Source: Streptomyces coeruleorubidus
GTDB taxonomy: Bacteria > Actinomycetota > Actinomycetes > Streptomycetales > Streptomycetaceae
Assembly: GCF_028885415.1 (NCBI RefSeq)
Contig: NZ_CP118527.1
Location: 6,882,001-6,946,000 of the forward strand
DNA length: 64,000 nucleotides
Reading direction: 5' to 3'
Below the pieces are notes generated by a model. That model did not search any database, was not told the DNA's origin, and saw only the letters and a program-made list of their open reading frames with translations. Shown here piece after piece: positions 17,085 to 25,066 of this stretch. The stretch's first letter is position 1, and every line of letters starts with the position of its first letter. The position numbers and the translations under genes were made by a program.

Positions 17085-17709
17085 GCAGCACCTCCGAGCC
17101 CACGGGCCGGTAGCCGGCCGCCTGGAACGCCCGCAGACTGCGGGCGTTCCCCGCCGCCACCTGAGCCCACACCGGCGCACCTGAGGCCAGGTGCCGCGCC
17201 GCCGCCACCAGCCGCCGCCCGAGCCCCCGGTGCCGTGTCCCCTCGTCCACCTCGACCGCGACCTCCCACCGTCCGGCCACGCCACGGCCGAGCACGAGCA
17301 CCCCGCCGTCCGCCGTCCACACCCGCACGTCGTCACGCCGCAGGCGTGCGGATTCCACGCGCGGATGGCCGGGATCGTCGATCTCCGCCAGCGCGACCGA
17401 CGGCGCCCCGGGCAGCGCGGCACCGGTCAGCAGCACGTCGACGGTGTCGGACGTACGTCCCGTCCGGTCCATGAGGGCCGTCAGGAAGCGGGCGTTCATC
17501 GTGGCCGCGAGCCGGTCGCAGTCGGTCCCGGCCAGCGTCCGCCGCACCCAGTCGGGATCCTCGTCGGTGAAGACGACCGAGTGAGCCGTGAAGGCCAGGA
17601 CCCCCGCGTCCCGGGGCGAGGGCTGCGGCACGATCGTCGTACGGCCGTCCGCCGGCGGGAAGACGCCCCGTGCCGCCGCGTCGACAATGTCCCCCAGAGT
17701 GTCCGCCAC
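17038..17709 (-). CDS. GNAT-family N-acetyltransferase
   Basis: About 223 residues. The C-terminal half is a GNAT fold with the acetyl-CoA loop RHRGLGRRLVAAARH and the late helix NARSLRAFQAAGYRPVG; the N-terminal 100 residues are a family-specific extension. GTG 17709 has AAGGAG seven bases upstream, which decides the start over longer in-frame versions. The last 47 bp overlap the 3' end of the convergent ADP-ribosyltransferase gene. It is transcribed divergently from the MerR regulator, with 49 bp between starts, so MerR may control it. The acetyl acceptor is unknown. Confidence 0.85.
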   Translation of the reverse strand: MADTLGDIVDAAARGVFPPADGRTTIVPQPSPRDAGVLAFTAHSVVFTDEDPDWVRRTLAGTDCDRLAATMNARFLTALMDRTGRTSDTVDVLLTGAALPGAPSVALAEIDDPGHPRVESARLRRDDVRVWTADGGVLVLGRGVAGRWEVAVEVDEGTRHRGLGRRLVAAARHLASGAPVWAQVAAGNARSLRAFQAAGYRPVGSEVLLSARARSAGCSGTGS

Positions 17710-17722
17710 CCACGCACTCCTT

Positions 17723-17752
17723 GAGTCTCCACCCACTGGAAGGCCCAGACTC
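17723..17752. promoter_or_regulatory. Dyad between divergent GNAT and MerR genes
   Basis: GAGTCT (17723-17728) and AGACTC (17747-17752) form a perfect 6-bp inverted repeat with an 18-bp centre. It sits in the 49-bp gap between the two divergent starts. MerR-family regulators bind dyads between over-spaced -35 and -10 elements, so this is a candidate operator for the MerR gene and perhaps its neighbour. This is inference from position and symmetry only. Confidence 0.5.
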
Positions 17753-17758
17753 CCAGAC

Positions 17759-18673
17759 ATGATCGACGACGGCACCGGACTGCTCACCATCGGCGAACTG
17801 GCCCGGGTCACCGGACTGACCGTGCGCACCATCCGGTACTGGTCCGACGAGGGTGCGCTGCCCCCGGTGGCCCGCTCCGCGGGCGGCTACCGGCTGTACG
17901 ACGCCGCGTCCGTGGCGCGGCTGGAGCTGATCCGGACCCTGCGCGAACTCGGCCTCGGGCTGGCGGACGTCCGCCGGGTGCTGGCCGGTGAGACGACGGT
18001 CGCGCAGGTCGCCGCCGCGCACGTGGTCGCCCTGGACGCGCAGATCCGGTCGCTCAAGGTGACCCGTGCGGTGCTGTCGACAGTGGCGAAACGTGGTTCC
18101 AGCGCGGAGGAGATGACACTCATGAACAAACTGGCGCGGCTGTCGGCGGCCGAGCGTCGACGGATCGTCGAGGACTTCATGGCCGAGATCTTCGAGGGGA
18201 TCGACACGGCCGATCCGGACATCCGCAGCAGGCTGCGTTTCGCGGCCGCGCAGCTGCCCGACGACCCCACGCCCGAGCAGGTGGACGCCTGGGTGGAGCT
18301 CGCCGAGCTCATCCAGGACCCCGGCTTCCGGGCGCAGATGCGGCGGATGATCAAGTTCAACGCGGAGGACCGGGGGCCGGACGTCCCGGCCGGGTCGTCC
18401 CTGTGGTTCATGAGCCGGCTCGTCCAGCTCGCGGCCGAGGCACGTCGGCGTGGCATCGCGCCCGAGGCGCCGGAGGCCGATGACGTCCTGCGGGAACTGC
18501 TCGGCCACGCCGACCGGTCCGCCGTGCTCGAACGCCTCACGGCCGCCTCCAACGCCCGGGTCGCCCGCTACCGCGAGCTGCAGGCCATCGTGAACGGCCT
18601 CGGACCCCAGCCGACCTACGACGAGGAGTTCGCCTGGGTAGTCGCCGCGCTGGTCGCACGTACGGGCGGTTAA
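17759..18673 (+). CDS. MerR-family transcriptional regulator
   Basis: A 304-residue regulator with an N-terminal MerR winged helix (LLTIGELARVTGLTVRTIRYW, then GYRLYDAASVARLELI) and the dimerisation helix up to about residue 110. A long all-helical C-terminal domain (about 190 residues) has no cysteine cluster typical of metal or redox sensors, so a small organic ligand is more likely. ATG 17759 matches the canonical family start. It is divergent from the GNAT gene, with a dyad in the shared gap. The ligand is unknown. Confidence 0.88.
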   Translation: MIDDGTGLLTIGELARVTGLTVRTIRYWSDEGALPPVARSAGGYRLYDAASVARLELIRTLRELGLGLADVRRVLAGETTVAQVAAAHVVALDAQIRSLKVTRAVLSTVAKRGSSAEEMTLMNKLARLSAAERRRIVEDFMAEIFEGIDTADPDIRSRLRFAAAQLPDDPTPEQVDAWVELAELIQDPGFRAQMRRMIKFNAEDRGPDVPAGSSLWFMSRLVQLAAEARRRGIAPEAPEADDVLRELLGHADRSAVLERLTAASNARVARYRELQAIVNGLGPQPTYDEEFAWVVAALVARTGG

Positions 18674-18720
18674 TCTGACCTGCGTCAGCAAGACGCAGAA
18701 CAGAGAGTAGGGGCGGATCG

Positions 18721-18933
18721 GTGGCGGACATCGAGGAAGCACGCAAGCAGTTCGAGCAGATCGATACGGACGGCGACGGATTCATCACCGCCGCCGAGTT
18801 CAAGTCCGCTCTGGCCCGGTCCGGCGACTGGAACGTGACCGAGTCGGTCGCCGAGGTCGTCATCAAGACCCGCGACCTCGACGGCGACAAGAAGCTGAGC
18901 TTCGACGAGTTCTGGGGCTACCTGAACAAGTGA
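18721..18933 (+). CDS. Small EF-hand calcium-binding protein
   Basis: A 70-residue acidic protein with two EF-hand loops, DTDGDGFITAAE (about residues 15-26) and DLDGDKKLSFDE (about 51-62), each with the canonical 1-3-5-7-9-12 ligand pattern. It should bind Ca2+ in the cytoplasm as a calmodulin-like buffer or sensor. Calmodulin-like Cab proteins of this size are known in Streptomyces. The start is GTG 18721 preceded by AGGGGCGGATCG. It is monocistronic and closed by a strong hairpin. Confidence 0.93.
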   Translation: MADIEEARKQFEQIDTDGDGFITAAEFKSALARSGDWNVTESVAEVVIKTRDLDGDKKLSFDEFWGYLNK

Positions 18934-18958
18934 CGCCGGCGCTCCGGCGCTGCGAGTC

Positions 18959-18996
18959 GTGGGGCCCGGCCCGTCCTCGGACGGACCGGGCCCCAC
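18959..18996. terminator. Bidirectional hairpin terminator
   Basis: A perfect 11-bp stem (GTGGGGCCCGG with CCGGGCCCCAC) has an internal CCGTCC/GGACGG extension. It lies between the EF-hand gene (plus) and the ABC ATPase gene (minus), which end towards each other, so it can serve both. Confidence 0.85.
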
Positions 18997-18997
18997 G

Positions 18998-19789
18998 TCA
19001 TCCCCGTCGTGCCGTGCGTACGCTCCAGCGGCCGTCGTGCCGCTCCAGTGTCAGCGGCAGGTCGAAGCACTTGCCGAGCCGGTCGGCGGTCGGCACCCCG
19101 GCCACCGGGCCGCCCGCGAGCGCACGCCCCTCGCGCAGCAGCAGGGCGTGCGTGGTGTGGGCCGGCAGGTCCTCCAGGTGGTGGGTGACCAGGACCGTCG
19201 CCAGGTGCGGATGCTCCCGGCGCAGTTCCCCGAGCGCCCCGATCAGCTGCTCCCGGCCCGGCAGGTCCAGGCCGGTGGCCGGTTCGTCCAGGAGCAGCAG
19301 CCGGGGCTCGGGCATGAGGGCCCGGGCGATCAGAGTCCGGCCGCGCTGACCCTGGGAGAGCGTGGGCCAGCGCGCCTCACGGTGCTCGGTGAGCCCCAGC
19401 GTCCGGATCAGCCGCTCCGCCCGCTCCCGCTGCTCCGGCGCCGGACGCCACCGGGGCAGCGGCTCCACCGAGTTGGTCAGGCCGGTCAGGACGACGTCCC
19501 GTACCCGCAGCGGCGAGGTGAGCGGATGCCGCGGGTCGACATGCCCGACGTGCGCACGCAGCTCCCGCACGTCGACCCGGCCCAGCCGGTGGCCCAGCAC
19601 CTCCACGCAGCCCCGGGGCGGGTGGACGAGCGCGCCGAGCAGGCCGAGCAGGGTCGACTTGCCCGCGCCGTTCGCGCCGAGCAACGCCCAGTGCTCACCG
19701 GCCCGGACGGTCAGTGACACCTCCGCCAGGATCGGCCGGCCGTCGCGTACGACGTGGACGTCCTCGGCCCGCAGGACGACTCGCGTCAC
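18998..19789 (-). CDS. ABC transporter ATP-binding protein
   Basis: A 263-residue stand-alone ATPase with Walker A GANGAGKST, a slightly altered signature LSQGQRGR (Gln at the second position after Ser), Walker B LLLLDEPATGLD and H-loop VLVTHHLEDLP. No permease is adjacent, so its membrane partner or non-transport role is unknown; similarity to ModF/PhrA-like ATPases fits the signature. The GTG start (19789) overlaps the TGA of the leuA relic as GTGA. The gene was therefore once translationally coupled to leuA and may now have lost its normal upstream ribosome supply. Confidence 0.87.
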   Translation of the reverse strand: MTRVVLRAEDVHVVRDGRPILAEVSLTVRAGEHWALLGANGAGKSTLLGLLGALVHPPRGCVEVLGHRLGRVDVRELRAHVGHVDPRHPLTSPLRVRDVVLTGLTNSVEPLPRWRPAPEQRERAERLIRTLGLTEHREARWPTLSQGQRGRTLIARALMPEPRLLLLDEPATGLDLPGREQLIGALGELRREHPHLATVLVTHHLEDLPAHTTHALLLREGRALAGGPVAGVPTADRLGKCFDLPLTLERHDGRWSVRTARRG

Positions 19790-20460
19790 CGCAGCGCCCT
19801 GTTCACCGCGGCCAGCACCGCCCGGACCGAGGCGCCCAGGGCCGAGGAGTCCCGGCCCGCGCCCCAGCACGTCCTGCCGCCGACACGGCACTCGGCGAAG
19901 GCGTTCGTGCCCTCGTCGCCGCCTGCTCGCAGAAGTCGAGCACGTCCACGGTGATCCCGGCGCCGGCCAGCGCGTCGACGAACGCGGAGACCGGGCCGCC
20001 GCCGGTGCCCTCGTAGTCGCCGGTGCGCTCGCCGGTCCGCAGCGTGCACACGAAGCGGTGGCCGCCGGTCTCGTCGCGGTGCACGGACCAGGCCTCCAGC
20101 GCCACCTCCCCGTCCTCCACCACGTACGTCGCCCGGAACAGCGCGTACAGCTCCTTCGCCGTCATCTCCCGCCCGCTGTCGTCCGTCGCCTCCTGCACGG
20201 CCCGGGAGAAGTCCGGCCGCATGCGCGCGGGGATGCCGACGCCGTGACGGGTGCGCAGCGGGTAGGCCGTGCCGCCCTTGCCCGACTGCGAGTTCACACG
20301 GATCACCGCCTCGTAGGAGCGGCCCACGTCGGCCGGGTCGATCGGCAGGTACGGCACCGACCAGGGCGCCTGCCGCTCGGGCACGCCCAGTTCCCGGGCC
20401 CGCTCTGCGTGCCGGGCCAGACCCTTGCTGATCGCGTCCTGGTGGGTGCCCGAGAAGGCG
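19786..20460 (-). pseudogene. leuA: leuA relic (3' part of 2-isopropylmalate synthase)
   Basis: Reading leftward from 20460 the protein begins at [19 protein letters not shown] and continues through [16 protein letters not shown] and [16 protein letters not shown] to the start of the regulatory domain. These segments are typical of the last 200 or so residues of actinobacterial LeuA. The N-terminal catalytic barrel is absent. Near 19925-19935 the frame changes: DFCEQA continues in another frame as [20 protein letters not shown] and ends at TGA 19788-19786. So the copy is both 5'-deleted and frameshifted, and cannot make leucine precursor. A functional leuA must lie elsewhere if the strain is prototrophic. 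Confidence 0.85.
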
Positions 20461-20875
20461 GCCGACGTCTACGAGGTCCGGATGGCGGTCGAGGTGCACG
20501 CCGCCCGGCTCGCCGCGCGCCGCCGCACCCCCGAGGACGTCACGGTGCTCCGGGCCGCGCTGGAGGGCCGCCGCGCCGCCGGCACGGCCGACGACGCCGC
20601 CTTCGTCGACGCGGACATCGCCTTCCACGCCGCCGTGGTCGCCGCCGCCCACAACCCGGTGCTCGCCGACCTGTTGCCGAGTTCACCCCCGTCCTGCGCG
20701 AGGGCCTGATCGAGCTGCTGTCCCTGACCGGCCTGCGCGCCGACGACCCGGACACCGGCGACGAGGCGCACGAGGCACTCGTCCGGGCGGTGGCGGACGG
20801 GGACGCGGAGGGGGCGGCGGAGGTGCTGCGCGGGGAACTGGAGGACCCGTTCGCGCCGGCCCGGACACCGGAATA
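20461..20875 (+). pseudogene. GntR/FCD regulator relic
   Basis: The plus strand encodes most of an FCD ligand-binding domain ([20 protein letters not shown], then DADIAFHAAVVAAAHNPVLA). A one-base shift near 20683 moves it to another frame (FTPVLREGLIELLSLTG to the TAG at 20873-20875). The N-terminal winged helix is missing. The FCD part begins exactly where the leuA relic on the other strand ends, so a single deletion removed both 5' ends and the shared promoter. The helices resemble FadR-type regulators; no DNA-binding function can remain. Confidence 0.82.
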
Positions 20876-20964
20876 GCCCATCCGCTCCGGAGGTTGACCC
20901 TGTTCACGAAGGCCCCGCGAGGAGGCCAAGGCGTCACCGATCCCCGGAAGGGCGAGGCGAGGAC

Positions 20965-21627
20965 ATGAAGATCGGCATCATCGGAGCCGGCAACATCGGC
21001 GGCAATCTGACCCGGCGGCTCACCGCCCTCGGTCACGACGTGTCCGTCGCCAACTCCCGAGGTCCGCACACACTCACGGCCCTTGCGGAGGAGACCGGCG
21101 CGACACCCGTGACGGTCGAGGAGGCACCCCGGGGCGCCGAGATCGTCGTCGTCACCGTCCCGCTGAAGGCGGTCCCCGACTTGCCGTCCGGCCTGTTCGA
21201 CGAGGCGGCCGACGGCGTCGCGGTCATCGACACCGGCAACTACTACCCCCGGCAGCGGGACGGCAGGATCGTCGCGATCGAGGACGAGGGCCTCACCGAG
21301 AGCCGCTGGACGGAACGGCAGATCGGCCACCCCGTGATCAAGGCCTTCAACGGCACGTACGCCCAGGACATCCTGGACCGCCCGCTCCCGGCCGGCGACC
21401 CCGACCGCATGGCCCTCCCGGTGGCCGGCGACGACGAGGCGGCCAAGCGCAAGGTACGGGACCTGATCGACGAACTCGGCTTCGACACCGTCGACGCGGG
21501 CGGCATCGACGACTCCTGGCGCCAGCAGCCCGACACCCCGGTCTACGGCCTGCGCGGCGACGTAGAGGCGGTCACGAAGGCCCTGGCGGAGGCGTCCCCG
21601 GAACGCAAGCCGGAGTTCCGGGCATAA
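20965..21627 (+). CDS. NAD(P)-binding reductase, F420-dependent NADP reductase-like
   Basis: A 220-residue Rossmann protein beginning MKIGIIGAGNIGGNLTRRL (GxGxxG), with the NSRGP segment after strand 2 typical of the F420-dependent NADP oxidoreductase/NAD-binding family. VIDTGNYYP and KAFNGTYAQDIL are further family segments. It could move hydride between F420 or flavin and NADP, or reduce a small carbonyl compound. The ATG at 20965 is preceded by GGCGAGGCGAGGAC. It lies alone between the leuA/gntR scar and the IS-rich gap. Confidence 0.85.
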   Translation: MKIGIIGAGNIGGNLTRRLTALGHDVSVANSRGPHTLTALAEETGATPVTVEEAPRGAEIVVVTVPLKAVPDLPSGLFDEAADGVAVIDTGNYYPRQRDGRIVAIEDEGLTESRWTERQIGHPVIKAFNGTYAQDILDRPLPAGDPDRMALPVAGDDEAAKRKVRDLIDELGFDTVDAGGIDDSWRQQPDTPVYGLRGDVEAVTKALAEASPERKPEFRA

Positions 21628-22175
21628 GGTCCACGGGCCGATGCGCACACGGCAGTCGTGAAGGCGGATCCGGACGACGTCTGGCGCACCCTCTCTATAC
21701 CCTGGCCCCTCCTTCGCCGTGCCTCTCGCAGCCCGGCCGCCTGATCGACTGCACTCCCCCCACATACGGCACCCGGCCCCGCCCCTTGGAGAGAGCTCAA
21801 CCCTTGAAGCCTCCGGGTGACGACCCGGTCCCGGGCTGCCCCCTGTTCCTCGGAGGCGCTCACGGCTTCTCGACCTACACCCTGAACTTCCCTCTTCTTC
21901 CCATCACTTCGCCACACCTGCCTCCGAGCCGAAACCCGAGCGGCGTTCCCGGAGCCGGCCCGTGAGTACGCCATGCGCGCCCGTCATCAGTACCGGCTTC
22001 CGCGCGAGGGCAGTAACGCGCCTGCTGGCGAGCGCGAGGCGCGAGGCCGAGTGACGCGTGGACCGACCCCTGTGATCCGAGCTTGCACGGTCTGATGTGC
22101 GAGAGCGTCACATGCGTTCGGCGCCCTCGCTGATCGGATGGTAGGTCGACAGGATGCAGTAGCAGGGGGAACGAA
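21628..22175. other. 548-bp stretch with no recognisable gene
   Basis: Neither strand shows a credible coding region with family similarity. Third-position GC bias is absent, and composition is more mixed than in flanking genes. ATGTG and CACAT arms around 22093-22111 are the only small dyad noticed. The stretch leads into a zinc-knuckle fragment and an IS relic, so it is probably a decayed or rearranged spacer. Confidence 0.6.
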
Positions 22176-22370
22176 GTGCGGGTGTGTGAAGCGGGCGGGG
22201 ACGGGTGGACCTGCGACCGGTCATCTGGCCGGTTTCCGCTGACGAAGGGGCTGTGCAGGACCCACTGCACCCAGCTCCGGCGAGGCAAGGTGCTGGCTCC
22301 CATCAACGTCGACCGCGCGGCCGTCGAGAGCCTGGACGTTGGGGCCGATGGCGGGATCACCGACAGGTGA
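22176..22370 (+). pseudogene. Zinc-knuckle-like N-terminal fragment
   Basis: A 64-codon GTG-started frame with GRFPLTKGLCRTHCTQLRRG. The GLCxxHxxQLRRG pattern is like the small Cys/His zinc-binding N-termini seen in some actinobacterial and phage nuclease or DNA-binding proteins. Similarity fades at about 22310, and the frame stops inside the IS relic that begins near 22335. It is best read as the 5' end of a gene cut by the insertion. The family call is tentative. Confidence 0.4.
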
Positions 22371-23199
22371 TCGATGGGATCCTGCATCGGGTGCGAACCG
22401 GAGTGCAGTGGCGGGATCTTCCCGAGCGGTTCGGCCCCTGGAAGACCGTCTATGAACGCCACCGACTGTGGTCGGCCGACGGGACGTGGGGGCGTCTGCT
22501 GGAGCAGGTTCAGGCCGCTGCCGATGTCGCGGGCGAGGTCGACTGGGGCATCTCGGTGGACTCCACCATCGTGCGGGCCCATCAGCACGCGGCCGGTGCC
22601 AGGACGGAACCGCCGCCGGTGCCCGCGTCAAAGGGGGCCGAAGCGGCAGAACACCAGGGCGAAACACCGTGGCAAAGCCTGCTCGCCCGGCTGGTGGAGG
22701 TGGTGCAGGAGGTGAGGGCCTGCGCCGCTCGCGGGACGGGTTCACCAGCAAACTCCACCTGAGCGCGGACGGCCGTTGGCGCCCGCTGTCCCTGGTCGTC
22801 ACTGGCGGACAGCGGGCGGACTGCACCCAGTTCCAGACAGTGCTGGCAAAGATCCGCGTTCCGCGGGTCGGTCCGGGCCGGCCCCGCACGAAGCCCGACA
22901 GCGTGGCGGCCGACAAGGGATACAGCAACGGCCCGTGCCGCGAGCACCTGCGGCATCGGGGCATCCAACACACGATCCCGGAGAAGTCCGATAGCCAGGC
23001 CGCCCGCCTGCGCAAAGGCTCGCGCGGCGGACGGCCACCAGGCTTCGACGCAGAGCGGTACAAGAAGCGCAACACCGTGGAACGAGCGATCAACAGGCTG
23101 AAGCAGTCCCGGGCCGTAGCCACGCGCTATGACAAGCGCGGCTACGTCTTCCTTGGCACCGCTACAGCAGCTGCCCTTGTCATCTGGCTCCGAACATGA
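22335..23199 (+). mobile_element. Decayed IS5-like insertion sequence (transposase relic)
   Basis: The transposase starts abruptly at GRWRDHRQVIDGILHRVRTG and shows the catalytic triad segments of a DDE transposase: VDSTIVRAHQHAAG (D), AADKGYSNGPCREH (D) and RNTVERAINRLKQSR (E), ending VIWLRT. The usual N-terminal 30-40 residues are missing or replaced. The frame changes between about 22620 and 22715, so the first part ends in stop while GLRRSRDGFTSKLHL continues in the next frame. Some IS5 groups use frameshifting, but with the missing 5' end a dead copy is likelier. No terminal repeats could be assigned. Confidence 0.8.
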
Positions 23200-23214
23200 C
23201 CGCCCGGACAGGAT

Positions 23215-23529
23215 TCACGGTGTGCCGCCGCCTGTCCGGCTACCACCGGCGAGCTGACCCACCATCATGACAATGAGGCCGGCAAGGAGAATCGCGGCGC
23301 CGATCAGCGTTCCCGACGGCCGAGCACCGGAATCGCTGATCATCAACCCGAAAACCAGCTGCCAGCACAGCGCAAAGGCCACCACCATCTGACCCCACCC
23401 ATAGATCCGCGGGGCGCGAACATGGCGCCGGTTCATGGGAAGCACCCAGCCGCTAATCACCGCCGCAACGCCGGATGCGGCGATGAGCAGCGCCAACAGG
23501 ACAAGGGGCACGGCGAGGTACAGCTTCAC
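23215..23529 (-). CDS. Small membrane protein, three hydrophobic segments
   Basis: A 104-residue protein from GTG 23529, chosen because GGGGAG lies 5 bases upstream; the longer in-frame version lacks a ribosome site. Three hydrophobic helices (about residues 3-27, 44-64 and 72-93) with few charges indicate an integral membrane protein. The short loop MNRRHVRAPRIYG is basic and probably cytoplasmic. No family is recognised. It lies between the IS relic and the IS701-type element, so it may be a cargo or remnant gene of this unstable patch, but it is intact. Confidence 0.6.
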   Translation of the reverse strand: MKLYLAVPLVLLALLIAASGVAAVISGWVLPMNRRHVRAPRIYGWGQMVVAFALCWQLVFGLMISDSGARPSGTLIGAAILLAGLIVMMVGQLAGGSRTGGGTP

Positions 23530-23640
23530 GGGTTCTCCCCTGCGTACCGGGCCCACGCCCGACGACAGCGTGATCATGACACCCGCTGCATCGCACGTCC
23601 ATATCTACGCAGGCCCGGTGATCGGCCGGACAAGCCCTAG

Positions 23641-25057
23641 TAGTGCTTCGTTAGGTTCTGGGCTGTCTGCGGCTTCTCCGAGGGCTGGGCAGGGGGCGTC
23701 CGCAGGTGGTGCAGGTACCGGTCCAGCACCTCAGCAGGTCCTGAAGAACGTCGAGGACCTGGTAGAAGGTCAGGCCGGTGTGCGGACTTTTGGGTCGAGT
23801 CGCCTGAGAGTGAGGAATGCCTGGGCGGCGGTGACGAGGGTGACGTGGTGGTGCCAGCCGCGCCAGGTACGACCCTCGAAGTGGTCCAGGCCGAGGCCAT
23901 GCTTGAGCTCGCGGTAGTCGTGCTCGATCCGCCAGCGCATCTTCGCCCACCGCACCAGGTCAGCGGCCGGTGTGGTGGCAGGCAGATTCGATATCCAGTA
24001 GTCCGTCGGAGTGTCCTGGCCGTCCGGCCATTCAACGAGGAGTGTCTGGACGGGGAGGACTCCGTCCCACCGGGTGCGGCCGCCGCCCGCCTCCTGAGCC
24101 GCGGCGAGGGACTGCTTGCCCGCGGGCCGCACCGTCAGCACCGCGAATCGTGAGGTCATCGCTGCCCTGCTGCCCTGCCGCCAGGTCACCTCGGTGAACC
24201 GGTCGGCGCCGGCCTCCGCTGCGAGGACGGAGACGGCTCGTGGTGGGGTGCGATAGCGGGGAAGGGTGGGCGGCCCGAGTCCGCCATAAGCAGGCTGGTG
24301 CGGCTCGGCATTCTCCGGGTGGGCGACTTCCTTGCCGTTCAGGGCCAGGACATAGGACAGCCCCCGCTCCTCAAGGCCGAGCCGGAATGGGGTGCTGACG
24401 CCGTAGCCGGCGTCGGCGACCACGATCGGCGCCTTCAACTGCCAGTCGGCGAGGGTGTCCGGCAGGCCGAGCGCGAGACGCCACTTCTCCTGGTGCACCA
24501 CGTCGTCGGGGACTCCTGCCCTGCGGCATCGGTCCGGTTCGTCCGTCCACTCACGCGGCAGATACAACTGCCACTGCAACGGGCACGAGGCGGTGTCGGT
24601 GGCGGCATGGACACTGACCGCGACCTGGCAGTTCGCCCGTTTGCCGACCGCTCCGCAGTACTGGCGGGCCACCCCCACCGACGCTGTGCCGCACTTGGGG
24701 AACGACACGTCGTCGATCACCCACACCTCGGGCCTGACCACTTCGGACAGCCGCTCGGCGATCCGCTGCCTGACGGGCAGCGGATCCCATGGCGACTGGT
24801 TCACGAACTGCTGCAGGGCCTGCATGTTCCCGTCCGGCAGACGCTCGGCCATCGGCTGGATCGACTTGCGCCGGCCGTCGAGCATCAGGCCCCGCAGATA
24901 ACACTCGCCCCACCGCCGCTGATCCCGCCGCGGAACCGACCCGAACACATCGGCAACGAACTCCGCCAACTCGCCCCGGAGCCGCTCCACTTCCCCCAAC
25001 CTCACTTCGGGAAGCTGCCCACGATCAGCCGAGATCACGCAACGTAACGAAGCGCTA
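23641..25057 (-). mobile_element. IS701-family insertion sequence, 1417 bp
   Basis: The ends are imperfect inverted repeats: TAGTGCTTCGTTAGGTT at 23641 and, on the opposite strand from 25057, TAGCGCTTCGTTACGTT (15/17 identical). CTAG flanks both ends (23637-23640 and 25058-25061), the 4-bp target duplication typical of IS701. The element carries one transposase gene on the minus strand. Its right end lies 5 bp beyond the CTAG from the stop codon of the GH25 gene, so insertion spared that gene. Confidence 0.9.
23770..25038 (-). CDS. IS701-family transposase, C-terminal tail frameshifted
   Basis: About 422 residues from GTG 25038, just inside the right terminal repeat. It has the DDE segments of the IS701 family: VWVIDDVSFPK (first Asp), IVVADAGYG (second Asp) and RWRIEHDYRELKHGLGLDHFEG (Glu). 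The frame ends RRLDPKVRTPA at 23770. The conserved cysteine tail of this family (VLQDLLRCWTGTCTTCGRP) is present but in another frame downstream (about 23690-23775), so one base was lost or gained near 23775. Whether the copy is still active without the CxxC tail is unclear. Confidence 0.85.
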   Translation of the reverse strand: MISADRGQLPEVRLGEVERLRGELAEFVADVFGSVPRRDQRRWGECYLRGLMLDGRRKSIQPMAERLPDGNMQALQQFVNQSPWDPLPVRQRIAERLSEVVRPEVWVIDDVSFPKCGTASVGVARQYCGAVGKRANCQVAVSVHAATDTASCPLQWQLYLPREWTDEPDRCRRAGVPDDVVHQEKWRLALGLPDTLADWQLKAPIVVADAGYGVSTPFRLGLEERGLSYVLALNGKEVAHPENAEPHQPAYGGLGPPTLPRYRTPPRAVSVLAAEAGADRFTEVTWRQGSRAAMTSRFAVLTVRPAGKQSLAAAQEAGGGRTRWDGVLPVQTLLVEWPDGQDTPTDYWISNLPATTPAADLVRWAKMRWRIEHDYRELKHGLGLDHFEGRTWRGWHHHVTLVTAAQAFLTLRRLDPKVRTPA

Positions 25058-25066
25058 CTAGGCGTG

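Noticed and set aside
15165..17423. A 752-codon minus-strand frame opposite the lipoprotein and ADP-ribosyltransferase genes
   Set aside because: It has no recognisable domains, a skewed Val/Gly/Asp composition, and is fully antisense to genes with clear families.
21628..25061. Integrated conjugative element or prophage
   Set aside because: No integrase, replication or transfer genes and no tRNA-linked att repeats; two IS elements and fragments explain the region.
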